Assembly (NCBI GenBank): GCA_937902985.1
Contig: CALFNG010000256.1
Coordinates: forward strand, 1-64,000
From: an uncultured Myxococcales bacterium
Lineage (GTDB): Bacteria; Myxococcota_A; Polyangia; Polyangiales; Polyangiaceae
DNA: 64,000 bases
Direction of reading: 5' to 3'
Part shown: piece by piece, positions 34,043 through 43,592 of the stretch
How positions within the stretch are numbered: the stretch's first letter is position 1
How the letters are laid out: each line of letters starts with the position of its first letter
The notes under the pieces: model-generated
Database searches by the model: none
Told to the model about the DNA's origin: nothing
What the model saw: the letters and a program-made list of their open reading frames with translations, nothing else
Made by a program: the position numbers and the translations under genes

Positions 34043-35341
34043 CTACGGCGCGAGCCGGTTGAGCATGCGCGGGAACGGAATCGTTTCGCGCACGTGCGGA
34101 AGACCGCAGAGCCAGGCGACGGTTCGCTCGATGCCGAGGCCGAAGCCCGCGTGCGGGAAGGTCCCGTAGCGGCGCACGTCGACGAACCACTCGAAGGCCT
34201 CGGGCGGCAGCTCGTGCGCGGCGATCGCGGCCTCGAGCTTGCCGAGATCGTCTTCGCGCTGGCCGCCGCCCACAATCTCGCCGTAGCCCTCGGGCGCGAG
34301 CATGTCCATGTTGAGCGCGAGAGAGGGGTCGGTGGGGTCTGTCTTGAAGTAGAATGCCTTGAGGTCCATCGGATAGCGATGAACGATCACGGGGCGGTCG
34401 AACTGCGACGAGATCACCGTTTCTTCGTCGGCGCCGAAGTCGTCGCCCGCCTTCGCTTCGGCGTGGCCGTTCTTCTGGAGGAGGGCGATGGCCTCGGCGT
34501 AGGTGATCCGCGGAAAGGGCGCGACGACGCGTTCGAGCTTGGTGACGTCGCGTTCGAGGACCTTCAGCTCTTCGCGCCGCGCTTCGAGCACGCGGGCGAC
34601 GACGAACGCGATGAACTCCTCGGCTAGCTGCATGTCCCCGGCGAGATCCATGAACGCGACCTCCGGCTCGACCATCCAGAACTCGGCGAGGTGCCGGCGC
34701 GTCTTGCTCTTCTCGGCGCGGAACGTGGGACCGAAGCAGTAGACGCGGCCGAAGGCCGCGGCCGCCGCTTCCATGTAGAGCTGCCCCGACTGGGTCAAAT
34801 ACGCCTTGTCGCCGTGGTAGTCGGTCTCGAAGAGCGTGCTCGTGCCCTCGCAGGCGTTCGGCGTGAAGATCGGTGCGTCGACGAGCGTGAATCCGCGGCC
34901 GTCGAAGAAGTCGCGGACGGCCTTGATGATCGTGTGCCGGATCCGCAAGATCGCGTGCTGCCGCTTGGAGCGGAGCCAGAGATGACGGTGGTCCATCAAG
35001 AAGTCGGTGCCATGCTCTTTCGGCCCGATGGGGTACTCGCGGGTCACCGCGGCGAGGACGCGCACGTCGGCTGCGTCGATCTCGAACGTGCCCTTGATCC
35101 GGCCGTGCTCCTTGACGACGCCGGTGACCTCGATCGACGACTCTTGCGCGACGCGGTCGGCCTGCGCGAACGCGTCCGGTGTGACGTTCTGCTTCGCCAC
35201 GACGCATTGCACGATTCCGCTGCCGTCGCGCACCTCGAGGAAGTGAAGCTTCCCGCTGGAGCGGCGATGATAGAGCCACCCACGCACCGTGACCGTCTCG
35301 CCCACGTGCTTTGCCAGCTCGTCGACCCGCACGTCCGTCAT
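34043..35341 (-). CDS. asnS: Asparaginyl-tRNA synthetase
   Basis: A class II synthetase that charges tRNA-Asn with asparagine. The N-terminal OB domain ([25 protein letters not shown]) is followed by motif 2 ([24 protein letters not shown]), [13 protein letters not shown], which favours AsnRS over AspRS, and motif 3 ([15 protein letters not shown]). Length is 432 aa. The organism also has gatB (39569), so the amidotransferase may serve tRNA-Gln rather than tRNA-Asn. Confidence 0.96.
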   Translation of the reverse strand: MTDVRVDELAKHVGETVTVRGWLYHRRSSGKLHFLEVRDGSGIVQCVVAKQNVTPDAFAQADRVAQESSIEVTGVVKEHGRIKGTFEIDAADVRVLAAVTREYPIGPKEHGTDFLMDHRHLWLRSKRQHAILRIRHTIIKAVRDFFDGRGFTLVDAPIFTPNACEGTSTLFETDYHGDKAYLTQSGQLYMEAAAAAFGRVYCFGPTFRAEKSKTRRHLAEFWMVEPEVAFMDLAGDMQLAEEFIAFVVARVLEARREELKVLERDVTKLERVVAPFPRITYAEAIALLQKNGHAEAKAGDDFGADEETVISSQFDRPVIVHRYPMDLKAFYFKTDPTDPSLALNMDMLAPEGYGEIVGGGQREDDLGKLEAAIAAHELPPEAFEWFVDVRRYGTFPHAGFGLGIERTVAWLCGLPHVRETIPFPRMLNRLAP

Positions 35342-35392
35342 GACGAGAGGAAATCACAAGAACGCCGCGGCGTCTCGGGGGCCGTCGTGAGG

Positions 35393-35863
35393 TCACCGCT
35401 TGGCGAGGCGTTGCCGCCGGCGCTCCGCGGCGCCGACATGAGCGTCGCGTTCGGCGTCGGAGTCGAGGCGCAGCGGCGGCACGGCCGTGGGCCGGAGCTC
35501 GTCGCTCATGGCCACGAAGGTGATCCGGCACTCGAGCGTCGGCCATTGCTCTCCGGTCACGGTGTCTTCGCCGAAGACGCTGACCTCGATCTCCATCGAC
35601 GTCCCGAACGCCGCGGTCATCTGCGCGCGAAGGCGCACGACCTGGCCGATGCGCACCGGACGCTTGAAGAGCAGGTCGTCGACGAACACAGTGACGCAGG
35701 GCCGCCCCGAGTGCCGCTGCGCGCAGATGACCCCGCAGAGGTCGACCCAGGCCATGACCTGCCCGCCGAAGACGGTGCCGTAGAGGTTCGCGTGCTGCGG
35801 GAGGACGTACTCGAGCATCTCCGTCGCCGACGCCACGCGCGACTTGGGGAGGAGGGTGTTCAT
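35393..35863 (-). CDS. Acyl-CoA thioesterase, hotdog fold
   Basis: It hydrolyses acyl-CoA esters. The start ATG 35863 overlaps the stop of the upstream M61 peptidase gene (ATGA). The product is 156 aa, with the hotdog signature LPQHANLYGTVFGGQVMAWVDLCGVICAQRHSG followed by VDDLLFKRPVRIGQVVRL, as in the YciA/cytosolic acyl-CoA hydrolase group. The chain-length preference is not readable. Confidence 0.93.
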   Translation of the reverse strand: MNTLLPKSRVASATEMLEYVLPQHANLYGTVFGGQVMAWVDLCGVICAQRHSGRPCVTVFVDDLLFKRPVRIGQVVRLRAQMTAAFGTSMEIEVSVFGEDTVTGEQWPTLECRITFVAMSDELRPTAVPPLRLDSDAERDAHVGAAERRRQRLAKR

Positions 35864-37719
35864 GGCCTCGCTCCGGTCTTTGGCCGCGACGAGGGGGGCG
35901 CTGTTGCAGAGCCGTCGCTGCGGCTGCTGCTCCACGCCGAGTGAGGCTGCCCGAGCCACGAGGCGAACTCCGCGCGGGCACCGGCAGACGCCTCGGCCTT
36001 GGCCACCAGCTTCACGCGGTCTTGCCTGGGCGCGTCGAGCGAGACGGTCTTCGTCTGGAGGCGTCCGTCGCGTGCGACGAGCACGTCGACCGCTTCGCCC
36101 GGGGCGCGTCCGCGGAGCTGCGCCTCGAGGCTCGCGCCTTCGACGCGCATTCCGCCGATGGCGATGAGCTCGTCGCCGGCGTCGATGCCGGCGCGCCAGG
36201 CGCCCGACCCGCGCGCGACGGTCGAGACGACCGAGCGCCCGCTATCGGCGCGCACGCGGACCCCGAGCGAGCAAGGCGCCGCGTCGTGTCGTGCCGTTCG
36301 TTCGATCGCGAGCCCCACGGTGGCCAGGGTGCGACCGTAGTCGATCTCGAGGGGCGCGCGGATCCAGGCGTCGAAGAGATCGCCCATCGGGGCCCCCGCG
36401 ACGCGCTCGAAGAGCTCTTGCATCGCGTCTTCGGGGACGGCATGTCCGGCCGCGCCGTACTCCCTCCAGAGGCGACCGAGGACGGTGTCGAGCGAGCTCT
36501 TTCCGCTGCTCCGCGCCCGGATCTCGAGGTCGAGCAGCGCGCAAACCACCTCGCCTTTGCGGTAGTAGCTCACGCTGCTGTTGAGCGAGTTCTCGTCGGG
36601 CCGATAGAGCTTGATCCAGGCGTCGTAGCTGGCGTCTTCGAGCGCGTGAACGAAGCGCCCCGGCGTCTGATCGAGGTACGCGATCTCGGCGGCGAGGTGG
36701 TCGAGGTATTCGTCGATGGTGCAGAGGCGCGCGAGCGTAAGCACGCGCCAGTCGTAGTAGCTCGTGCCGCCCTCGAACCACCACAGCAGGCGCGTGTAGC
36801 ACTCGTGACCGTAGCGGTACGGGGTGAGCCCTGCCGGGCGAATGCGCTTGATGTTCCAGGCGTGAAACGCCTCGTGGGCGACGAGCGAGAGGAGATCGAG
36901 GTACGCATCGCGCGTCGCGAAGCTGCCGGGCGACGCGATCAGAGCCGCGCTCGCGTTGTGCTCGAGGCCGCCGCGGCCGCGGGGCGACAGGTGCAGGAGA
37001 AGGTCGTACGCGTCGTAGGGCAGCTCCCCGCCGAAGAGGTTCGCTTCGGTCTCGAGGATCGTCTTGGTGTCGGCGACGAGACGCCGCACGTCGGCGTCGC
37101 TCGCGACCTTGGCCGGCCAGATGGCGTAGCCGTGCGGCTTGCCGCAGACCTCGAAGCGCTCTTCGCGGTGGACGCCGAGCTCGATGGGGCAGTCGACCAG
37201 CGTGTCGAAGTCGGGGGCATCGAAGCAGAGCACCCCGGCCGGCCCGCGCGCCGACGTGGCGACCTGGGCAACCGGCAGCGACGTGGCCGCCCGCCACCCC
37301 TGGGGGGCGGCGATCTCGACGCGCGCTCCGAGCTGTTCGTGGCCCTCGACGCCCATGAACAGGGCGGCGCCGACGAGAAACGCGTGGCTCTCGTCGACAT
37401 GGTTGGTGCGAACGGTGAGCTCGCCGCCATAGACCTGATAGCGAACGACCGCGGTCTTGGCCCGGCCGGTCTGGACGCGCCAGGCGTTCTTACGGATCTT
37501 CGTGGCGACCGCGGGCGACTCCGCCGCGAGGCCCTCGACGTGCCGCGCGTACTCGCGCACGAGGTACGAACCCGGGGTCCACACCGGCATGAAGAGGACC
37601 ACGGAGTCCGGGAGAGCGCCAGCGTGTCCACCCGACGCGGACAGCGTGATCTCGACATGAACGAGGTGCGTCTGGGGCGCCGGGATCGAGACGCGATGAA
37701 CGATGGAGAGCGACGTCAT
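35860..37719 (-). CDS. M61 family metallopeptidase with PDZ domain
   Basis: The glycyl-aminopeptidase group is recognised by the zinc site HEAFHAWNIKRIRP (residues about 285-298) and the downstream Glu in LLWWFEGGTSYYDWR. The N-terminal beta domain covers residues 1-170 and a PDZ domain about 490-580 (DSGRSVVSTVARGSGAWRAGIDAGDELIAIGG). I see no clear signal peptide, so the enzyme may be cytoplasmic. It is translationally coupled to the thioesterase gene that follows, though a shared pathway is not obvious. Confidence 0.93.
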   Translation of the reverse strand: MTSLSIVHRVSIPAPQTHLVHVEITLSASGGHAGALPDSVVLFMPVWTPGSYLVREYARHVEGLAAESPAVATKIRKNAWRVQTGRAKTAVVRYQVYGGELTVRTNHVDESHAFLVGAALFMGVEGHEQLGARVEIAAPQGWRAATSLPVAQVATSARGPAGVLCFDAPDFDTLVDCPIELGVHREERFEVCGKPHGYAIWPAKVASDADVRRLVADTKTILETEANLFGGELPYDAYDLLLHLSPRGRGGLEHNASAALIASPGSFATRDAYLDLLSLVAHEAFHAWNIKRIRPAGLTPYRYGHECYTRLLWWFEGGTSYYDWRVLTLARLCTIDEYLDHLAAEIAYLDQTPGRFVHALEDASYDAWIKLYRPDENSLNSSVSYYRKGEVVCALLDLEIRARSSGKSSLDTVLGRLWREYGAAGHAVPEDAMQELFERVAGAPMGDLFDAWIRAPLEIDYGRTLATVGLAIERTARHDAAPCSLGVRVRADSGRSVVSTVARGSGAWRAGIDAGDELIAIGGMRVEGASLEAQLRGRAPGEAVDVLVARDGRLQTKTVSLDAPRQDRVKLVAKAEASAGARAEFASWLGQPHSAWSSSRSDGSATAPPSSRPKTGARP

Positions 37720-37758
37720 GGCTCGCGATCGAGCGTAGCGTCTGCCGCGCTCCGCGTC

Positions 37759-39099
37759 TCACGCGCTTTTCTCACGGCGCTCGCGAAGCAGGCGACCGAG
37801 CGCGTCGCCTGCGGCGCGCGCGAGGACGCCGACGCGCTCGAGCGCAGCGGGCGCCTGGCCGATGCCGTCGGCGAAGACCACCGCGATCGGCTTGCCCTCG
37901 GCCACCACGGCGGCGACGATCACCTGGCCCGACGGCGGCGAGCGCATGACGGCGACCAGCGGCGCGTGGGCGACGTCCGCGGGGATGCGCGTCAGGCTCG
38001 GGCCGCTGCGATCGAAGGCCTCGTGAAACACCGTACGCAGCGCGTTGGGCAGGCGGACGGCGCGAAGCGCGTGCCGTTCCGCGAGATCGCGGGAACCGGC
38101 CCACCCCGTGAGCGCATCGCGGCGAACGGCGAAGACGCCCGCTCGCCGGGCCACCGCGCACGTTCCTTCCACGAGGAGGTCGAGGATCTCGTCGCGGTCC
38201 TGGGTCTCGCGCATCCGACCGACGACGGCGGCCAGCGCGTCGGGCTTGACGGCGCCTGGGGAGGCCGCGGATGGGGCCGTCGCCGCCTCGCCCGGGAACG
38301 GACCTCGTGCGGTCAGCGGCGGCGACGCGTGGTCGGGCATCGGAAGGGTGCTCGTGGCTTTGCGTCGCCTCAGATCGAGGATCGGGTCCGCGTCGGGCGG
38401 GTCCGAGCGACCGCGCATGCGCCCCCGGTCGGTCGCCTTCTCGATGGCCGGTGGCCCGACGTCGATGACGCGCTGCCAGCCGAGGTTCCGCCGCGTGAGG
38501 GGGATCGCGATGTCGAGATCGTCCGTGGGGACCTCGAGCGCGGCCACCGCCGCGTCGAAGGCGCTCGAACCGTACATGGGCGTCTGAAAGAAGCTCGGCG
38601 GGATCGGGCTGGGCGCGGGCGTCCAGATGGGGGCCGCGAGGGCTCGCATCCCCGGGTCGGGCTCCGGCTCGGAGTCGACGCGGGCCACGATGCGCAGGAG
38701 CGCCGCTTCCATCGTGGCGATCGACGTTCGCACCACCCGGACCGGGGCCTTCAGCCAGTAAGCCAGCTCCTCGACGGGGTGGGGGTCGCGCGCGTCCACC
38801 ACCGCGACGTCGACCGTCCCCGTGCGCGGATCGCTGCGAACGGGGATCGCCAGCAGGCGGTCGCAGAGCCCCGGAGGCAGTCGGTCCACGAGGGCGGTCA
38901 CGGGAGCGATGTGACGCATGTACGGCGCTTCGCCGCGCTCGAGCACCTGTTCGAGCCGCAGCGTGTCAATGGCGCGGGCCGCGAGCAGCGTGCGAACGAG
39001 CGACGTCCCTCGCGTGGCCGACAGAAAGAGCGCCTCGGCCAGCGCCGCCGGGGTCACGGCATCGGCGAGGAGCAGCGAGCGCGCGAGGGCGAAGGTCAC
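37759..39099 (-). CDS. MshEN/GspE N-terminal-domain protein with GAF-like C-terminus
   Basis: Residues 1-150 resemble the GspE/PilB N-terminal domain (LADAVTPAALAEALFLSATRGTSLVRTLLAARAIDTLRLEQVLE, then YMRHIAPVTALVDRLPPGLCDRLLAIPVRSD), which in other proteins binds cyclic di-GMP. No Walker A/B ATPase domain follows. Instead there is a Pro-rich linker (150-280) and a GAF-like domain (about 290-446). A regulatory or adaptor role for secretion or pilus-type machinery is inferred. The start is GTG 39099; it is divergent from the ftsB-like gene. Confidence 0.75.
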   Translation of the reverse strand: MTFALARSLLLADAVTPAALAEALFLSATRGTSLVRTLLAARAIDTLRLEQVLERGEAPYMRHIAPVTALVDRLPPGLCDRLLAIPVRSDPRTGTVDVAVVDARDPHPVEELAYWLKAPVRVVRTSIATMEAALLRIVARVDSEPEPDPGMRALAAPIWTPAPSPIPPSFFQTPMYGSSAFDAAVAALEVPTDDLDIAIPLTRRNLGWQRVIDVGPPAIEKATDRGRMRGRSDPPDADPILDLRRRKATSTLPMPDHASPPLTARGPFPGEAATAPSAASPGAVKPDALAAVVGRMRETQDRDEILDLLVEGTCAVARRAGVFAVRRDALTGWAGSRDLAERHALRAVRLPNALRTVFHEAFDRSGPSLTRIPADVAHAPLVAVMRSPPSGQVIVAAVVAEGKPIAVVFADGIGQAPAALERVGVLARAAGDALGRLLRERREKSA

Positions 39100-39173
39100 T
39101 ACAGCCGAGATTACCTTATAAATTGGGAAGAAAGTGGGACGCGCAGGGTCTGCCGTGGCAAGCTCGCCGCTGC

Positions 39174-39497
39174 GTGTCGAACGTCGAGCCTCAGTCCACG
39201 TCGCCCGTCACGTGGCGCGACCTCGTCGAGCGAACGCTCCCGATCGCGATGCTCTGCCTCGCCCTCATTGCGGTTCCGGTGCTCGTGCTCGAGCCGGCCG
39301 GGCTGCCGCGCCTCCGCGGGCTCGAGAAAGAGCTCGACGACGTGACCGCCGAGAACGCCGACAGCTATCGCGAGGTCGAGCGCCTGCGGGCCGAAGTGCG
39401 CGAGCTGCGCGACGACCCCGCCGCGGTCGAGCGCATCGCGCGAGGCGAGCTCGGGATGGTGCGCAAGAGCGAGGTCGTCTTTCAGTTCGGCAAGTGA
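39174..39497 (+). CDS. FtsB/DivIC-type septum formation protein
   Basis: A short protein of 107 aa with a cytoplasmic head, one membrane segment (TLPIAMLCLALIAVPVLVLE) and a coiled coil rich in Leu/Glu/Arg (LRGLEKELDDVTAENADSYREVERLRAEVRELRDDPAAVERIARGELGMVRKSEVVFQF). The last part matches the FtsB/DivIC family, which links FtsL and FtsQ at the division site. GTG 39174 is preferred; the track TTG at 39123 has no support. It is followed by gatB after 71 bp. Confidence 0.85.
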   Translation: MSNVEPQSTSPVTWRDLVERTLPIAMLCLALIAVPVLVLEPAGLPRLRGLEKELDDVTAENADSYREVERLRAEVRELRDDPAAVERIARGELGMVRKSEVVFQFGK

Positions 39498-39568
39498 CGC
39501 GGCGGCCGCGGGCGGAACGCGGCGACGGTCGTCGAGACGTGCACCGAGACGTGCTAGACGCATGCCCG

Positions 39569-41026
39569 ATGCGGTACGAAGCCGTCATTGGGCTCGAAGT
39601 CCACGCGCAGCTACTCACGAGGACGAAGGCGTTCTGCGGCTGCTCGACGGCGTACGGCGCGCCGCCGAACACGCAGGTGTGCCCCGTGTGTCTCGGCCTG
39701 CCGGGGGCGTTGCCCGTCCTCAATGGGGAGGCCGTTCGGCTCGCGGTCCGCACGGCGCTCGCGCTCTCTTGCGGGATTCGGCCGGCGAGCCGCTTCGCGC
39801 GTAAGAACTACTTCTATCCCGACCTCCCCAAGGGCTACCAGATCAGCCAGTTCGACGAACCGTTCAGCGATCGGGGCGAGCTCGAGATCGAGGTCGGCGG
39901 CGTCAAGAAGACGGTCGGTATCACGCGCGTCCACATGGAAGAAGACGCGGGCAAGAGTCACCACTCCGCTCCGCACTCCGTGGTCGATCTGAATCGGTCC
40001 GGCGTCCCGCTCGTCGAGATCGTCGGCGAGCCCGATCTCCGCAGCGGCGCCGAGGCGGCCGAGTATCTCCGCACGCTCCGCGAGATCCTGGTCTTCATCG
40101 GCGTGAACGATGGCAACCTCGAAGAGGGGAGCTTTCGCTGCGACGCGAACGTGAGCATCCGGCCCGTGGGCGAGACCCGGCTCGGAACGCGCGTCGAGCT
40201 GAAGAACATCAACTCGTTTCGTTTCGTCGAGAAGGCCATCGCCCACGAGATCGTGCGGCAGGCCGAGGTGCTCGACGCCGGGGGTCGCATCGTTCAGGAG
40301 ACCCGCGGCTGGGACGAGGACACCGGGACCACGTTCAGCATGCGCAGCAAGGAAGAGGCGCAAGACTACCGCTACTTCCCGGACCCGGACCTCCCGCCGC
40401 TCCGGCTCGACGACGCCTTCGTCGCCGAGGTGCGCGGCTTGATGCCGGAGCTTCCCGAAGCCAAGCGTCGCCGGTTCACGGGCGAGATGGGTCTCACCCC
40501 CTATGCGGCGCAGGTGCTGACGGTGCATCCCGGAGTCGCCGCCTTCTTCGAAGAGGCGGCGAAGCGCCACGCCGGCGCAGGCCACGGGCCCGCCGGGGCG
40601 ACTTCGAACGCGACCAAGGTCGCGAACTTCATTCAGAGCGAGATCCTCGGCGACGTCCAGACGCACGGGCTCGACGCGAAGATTCCGGTGAGCGCCGATC
40701 AGGTCGCCGCCCTCCTCGGGCTCGTCGATGGGGGGACCATCAGCGGCAAGCAAGCCAAGGAGGTCTACGCGGCGATCGCCGGGACCGCCGAGGCGCCCGC
40801 GGCGGTGGTCGCCCGGCTGGGGATGCAGCAGGTGAGCGACGCGGGCGCGATCGAGAGCCTCTGCAAGCGGCTCATCGAGCAGCACCCGAAGCAGGCCGAC
40901 CAGCTCCGCGCGGGCAAGGTGAGCCTCACGGGCTTCTTCGTCGGTCTCGCGATGAAAGAGACGAAGGGGTCCGCGAACCCGCAGCTCGTCAACGAGGCCC
41001 TGAAGAAGCTCCTCGGACCCGGCTGA
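39569..41026 (+). CDS. gatB: Aspartyl/glutamyl-tRNA amidotransferase subunit B
   Basis: GatB is the tRNA-binding kinase subunit of the GatCAB complex, which amidates Glu-tRNA-Gln or Asp-tRNA-Asn. The track ORF starts at 39134, but family alignment places the start at ATG 39569 (MRYEAVIGLEVHAQLLTRTKAFCGC). Motifs include CPVCLGLPGALPVLN, ARKNYFYPDLPKGYQISQ, EEGSFRCDANVSIRP and the C-terminal YqeY domain (about 360-485). Length is 485 aa. gatA and gatC are not nearby. Confidence 0.97.
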   Translation: MRYEAVIGLEVHAQLLTRTKAFCGCSTAYGAPPNTQVCPVCLGLPGALPVLNGEAVRLAVRTALALSCGIRPASRFARKNYFYPDLPKGYQISQFDEPFSDRGELEIEVGGVKKTVGITRVHMEEDAGKSHHSAPHSVVDLNRSGVPLVEIVGEPDLRSGAEAAEYLRTLREILVFIGVNDGNLEEGSFRCDANVSIRPVGETRLGTRVELKNINSFRFVEKAIAHEIVRQAEVLDAGGRIVQETRGWDEDTGTTFSMRSKEEAQDYRYFPDPDLPPLRLDDAFVAEVRGLMPELPEAKRRRFTGEMGLTPYAAQVLTVHPGVAAFFEEAAKRHAGAGHGPAGATSNATKVANFIQSEILGDVQTHGLDAKIPVSADQVAALLGLVDGGTISGKQAKEVYAAIAGTAEAPAAVVARLGMQQVSDAGAIESLCKRLIEQHPKQADQLRAGKVSLTGFFVGLAMKETKGSANPQLVNEALKKLLGPG

Positions 41027-41030
41027 GCGC

Positions 41031-42587
41031 GTGGCGTCCATCGCGCGCCTCCAGGCAGCCTCCGCGCGCTCGCGGCTGCTGATCCTCGACGACAACGTCG
41101 AGCTCGTCGGGTCGCTGCACGCGGTCATCATGAGCGCCGAGCTCTCCGACGGGAGGGCGGCGTCGAACACCATCGAGGTCGTGACCGCGTCGCGCGGCGA
41201 CGAGGGCCTCGCCATCGCCCGGACGCAGGGGTTCGACGTGGCCATCGTCGACGTGAAGCTCCCCGACATGAGCGGAGTCGATCTGATTCCCCTGCTTCGT
41301 GCGGCCTGCCCCTTCGGCGAAGTCGTGCTCATCACCGGCTTCGCCACGATGGACGCGGCCATGGGGGCGCTGAGGTCGGGCGCGTACGCGTTCATCCCGA
41401 AGTCGTTCCGGCCGGAGGAGCTCATCTCGACGGTCGAGCAGGCGCTGACCAAGGTGCGCCTGGCCCGCGAGCGCGAGGAACTCGAGCGCCGCTATCGCGC
41501 CCTCGTCGAGCTCACCGACGTGCTCGTCGTGGGCCTCGAAAAGGGGGGTCGCGTGGCGCTCTTCAACCGGAAGGCGGCTCTCTTCGCGGGGGTCGAGCCG
41601 GCGGCCGCGGCCGGCTGGCCGTTCGTCGACCGGTGGATGCCCGACGAAGACAAGGCGCGGATGCGCGAGGCCATCGGCAACGCGCGGAGCGGCAAGACGC
41701 AGGAGATCGAGACGGGGTTCACTGACGCCGAGGGCGGGCACGGGCCGGTGCGGGTCTCGTCGCGCGAGCTCAGAGAAGCGCCCACGCGCCGGCGCGTTCG
41801 CTGGCATCTCTCCATGGCGCGCGGAGCCGGCGACGAGGCCGCGCTCGTTTACGGGTTCGGTATCGACGTCACCGAGCGGCGCGCCCTCGAGAAGCGCGCC
41901 GCCGACGCCGAGGCGCTCTCGGCGATGGGCACGCTCGCCCTCAACCTGGCCCACGAGGTCCGCAACCCGCTCAACGCCGCCGTCTTGCAGCTCCATCTGC
42001 TGGGGCGGCAGGTCGACAAGCTCGCCATCGACGAAGAGTCGCGGGCGGCCCTCCGCCGCAAGGGCCAGATCGTAGGCGACGAGATCCAGCGACTCAGCCG
42101 GCTTCTCACCGAGTTCCTCGAGCTTGCGCGGCCGAGGGCGGCCGTGCGCGAGCTCGTTCACTTCGGGAAGCTGGTCGACGACGTCCTCGATCTGGAGCAG
42201 GGGTCCGCCGCGGCCCGGCGGGTGACCGTCGAGCGCGATCTGTCGAGCGAATGCGTTCTCGTGGGCGACCCCGAGAAGCTCAAACAGGTGATCTTGAACC
42301 TCGTCGTGAACGCGCTCGAGGCCATGAAAGACGGCGGCGCCCTCCGCGTGCGGGTCGCATGCGGTCCAGACGAAGTGCAGCTGACCGTGGCGGACACCGG
42401 CACCGGCATCGACGCCGCGAGCCTCAGCCAGGTCTTCGACCCGTTCTTCACGACGAAAGAGGCCGGCACGGGCCTCGGCCTCTCCATCGTGCGAAAGATC
42501 GTCGATCAGCACGGCGGCGAGATTCGCATCGAGAGCGAATCCTGCGTCGGCACCCAAGTAACGGTCTCGCTACCTCGCGGTCGCTAG
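41031..42587 (+). CDS. Histidine kinase with N-terminal receiver domain (REC-PAS-HisKA-HATPase)
   Basis: The receiver domain is at residues about 15-130, with the phospho-acceptor Asp in VAIVDVKLPDMSG and the conserved Lys in YAFIPKSF. A PAS domain follows (about 150-280), then HisKA (LNLAHEVRNPLNAAVLQLHLL, phospho-His) and HATPase (NLVVNALEAMKDGG, DTGTGID, GTGLGLSIVRKIVDQHGG). The receiver in front suggests it is itself controlled by another kinase. There are no membrane segments, so it is cytoplasmic. It starts with GTG 41031, four bases after the gatB stop. Confidence 0.94.
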   Translation: MASIARLQAASARSRLLILDDNVELVGSLHAVIMSAELSDGRAASNTIEVVTASRGDEGLAIARTQGFDVAIVDVKLPDMSGVDLIPLLRAACPFGEVVLITGFATMDAAMGALRSGAYAFIPKSFRPEELISTVEQALTKVRLAREREELERRYRALVELTDVLVVGLEKGGRVALFNRKAALFAGVEPAAAAGWPFVDRWMPDEDKARMREAIGNARSGKTQEIETGFTDAEGGHGPVRVSSRELREAPTRRRVRWHLSMARGAGDEAALVYGFGIDVTERRALEKRAADAEALSAMGTLALNLAHEVRNPLNAAVLQLHLLGRQVDKLAIDEESRAALRRKGQIVGDEIQRLSRLLTEFLELARPRAAVRELVHFGKLVDDVLDLEQGSAAARRVTVERDLSSECVLVGDPEKLKQVILNLVVNALEAMKDGGALRVRVACGPDEVQLTVADTGTGIDAASLSQVFDPFFTTKEAGTGLGLSIVRKIVDQHGGEIRIESESCVGTQVTVSLPRGR

Positions 42588-42612
42588 CTGTTCTTTCTCT
42601 CGAGGAGAGAGG

Positions 42613-42761
42613 ATTGGCCGCAGAGACGCAGAGGGCGCAAAGAGGAGGGTCGAAGCCGCCCGACCAGAACGGTGGACGCAAGAGCCCCTCGCCGCTCTCC
42701 ACGGACCGGAGCGCGCACAAAACCGCTCTTCCTCTGCGCCCTCCGCGGCTCTGCGGCCAAT
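42613..42761. repeat. Dispersed inverted-repeat family, copy 3
   Basis: Left arm ATTGGCCGCAGAGACGCAG... (42613-42645) and right arm CCTCTGCGCCCTCCGCGGCTCTGCGGCCAAT (42731-42761) are near-complements enclosing about 85 bp. The element fills the gap between two converging genes, a natural place for a two-way terminator. Confidence 0.8.
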
Positions 42762-42772
42762 CTCGGGCGCGA

Positions 42773-43405
42773 CTACCTGCCGGGCGGTCGCATGGGAAGG
42801 GACGTGGTCGACGGGGGCGGGGGCGGCATCCGCGGGGAGCTTTCGGAGGACTCGCCGGCCGTGTCGATCGCCTGGATCGCCGTGAAGAGCCGCTCCATCC
42901 CCAGCTCGAGCGCGCCCTCTTTCTGAAAGAGGCCGGCCACGCGAACGAGGCGAAGCGACGTGGTCTTCCCGAGGTCGATCTCGCGCTCGACGAACGCTTC
43001 GAACGAGGGAAAGCGCTTGGCCTCGTAGAGGCGGCGCGTCTGGATGTCTTTCAAGACGACGCCGATGTCGAAGAACGTCTTGTTGAGGTTCTTCCGGAAG
43101 GTCTTGATCTTCGACAGCGCCGAGTGGAGATCGCTGACGCGCTGCTTGATGTCCTCGGCATCGACGGGGGTGCGAATGGTCGCCCGCGCGCTGCCCGGGA
43201 GCGGCGGCTCGGCCGCCCGAGCACGGGCCTCTGCAGCATGCTTGGCCGCGTGGCGAGCCGCCCAGGGGGCCGCGCCTCGGAGGCCGAGCTTACGTTTCAC
43301 CCCACCCGCCTCTTCCTTGCCCGCGGCCCCCTTGGCTCCCGGCTTGGCCGGCGCCCCCGGCCGCATCGAGCCCTTCGTCACCGCAGACTTCTTCGTCTTC
43401 GCCAT
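42773..43405 (-). CDS. Hypothetical protein with basic Ala/Lys/Pro N-terminus
   Basis: The start ATG 43405 gives 210 aa. The first 70 residues are Lys/Ala/Pro/Gly-rich, like nucleic-acid-binding tails. Residues 75-165 are a conserved-looking helical region (VSDLHSALSKIKTFRKNLNKTFFDIGVVLKDIQTRRLYEAKRFPSFEAFVEREIDLGKTTSLRLVRVAGLF) resembling small DNA-binding or DUF3102-like proteins. The C-terminus is Pro/Ser-rich. A nucleoid or DNA role is an inference from composition only. Confidence 0.7.
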   Translation of the reverse strand: MAKTKKSAVTKGSMRPGAPAKPGAKGAAGKEEAGGVKRKLGLRGAAPWAARHAAKHAAEARARAAEPPLPGSARATIRTPVDAEDIKQRVSDLHSALSKIKTFRKNLNKTFFDIGVVLKDIQTRRLYEAKRFPSFEAFVEREIDLGKTTSLRLVRVAGLFQKEGALELGMERLFTAIQAIDTAGESSESSPRMPPPPPSTTSLPMRPPGR

Positions 43406-43592
43406 ATCGATCTCGGTTCGGGACAAGCCCCTGAAAAGCTACGGCTTCGTGCCCGTTTTCCCCCGGCCAGGCTTGGGCGGCTTGCGGGGGTGACTCGCGC
43501 AAAAACGCCAAGGGCCAATTACCAGAGTTGTCTGCTGCGCGTCTACTCGTGAAATGCAGCGCAGGGCGTGAGAGGCTACGATTCGCCCGCCG

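Noticed and set aside
35941-39345. 1134-aa plus-strand ORF
   Set aside because: It is antisense to the M61 peptidase and the MshEN-domain gene, is extremely Arg/Asp/Gly-rich and shows no motif. It is a high-GC shadow ORF.
39134-41026. gatB start at 39134
   Set aside because: The upstream 145 codons are an out-of-frame copy of the ftsB-like gene; the family start is ATG 39569.
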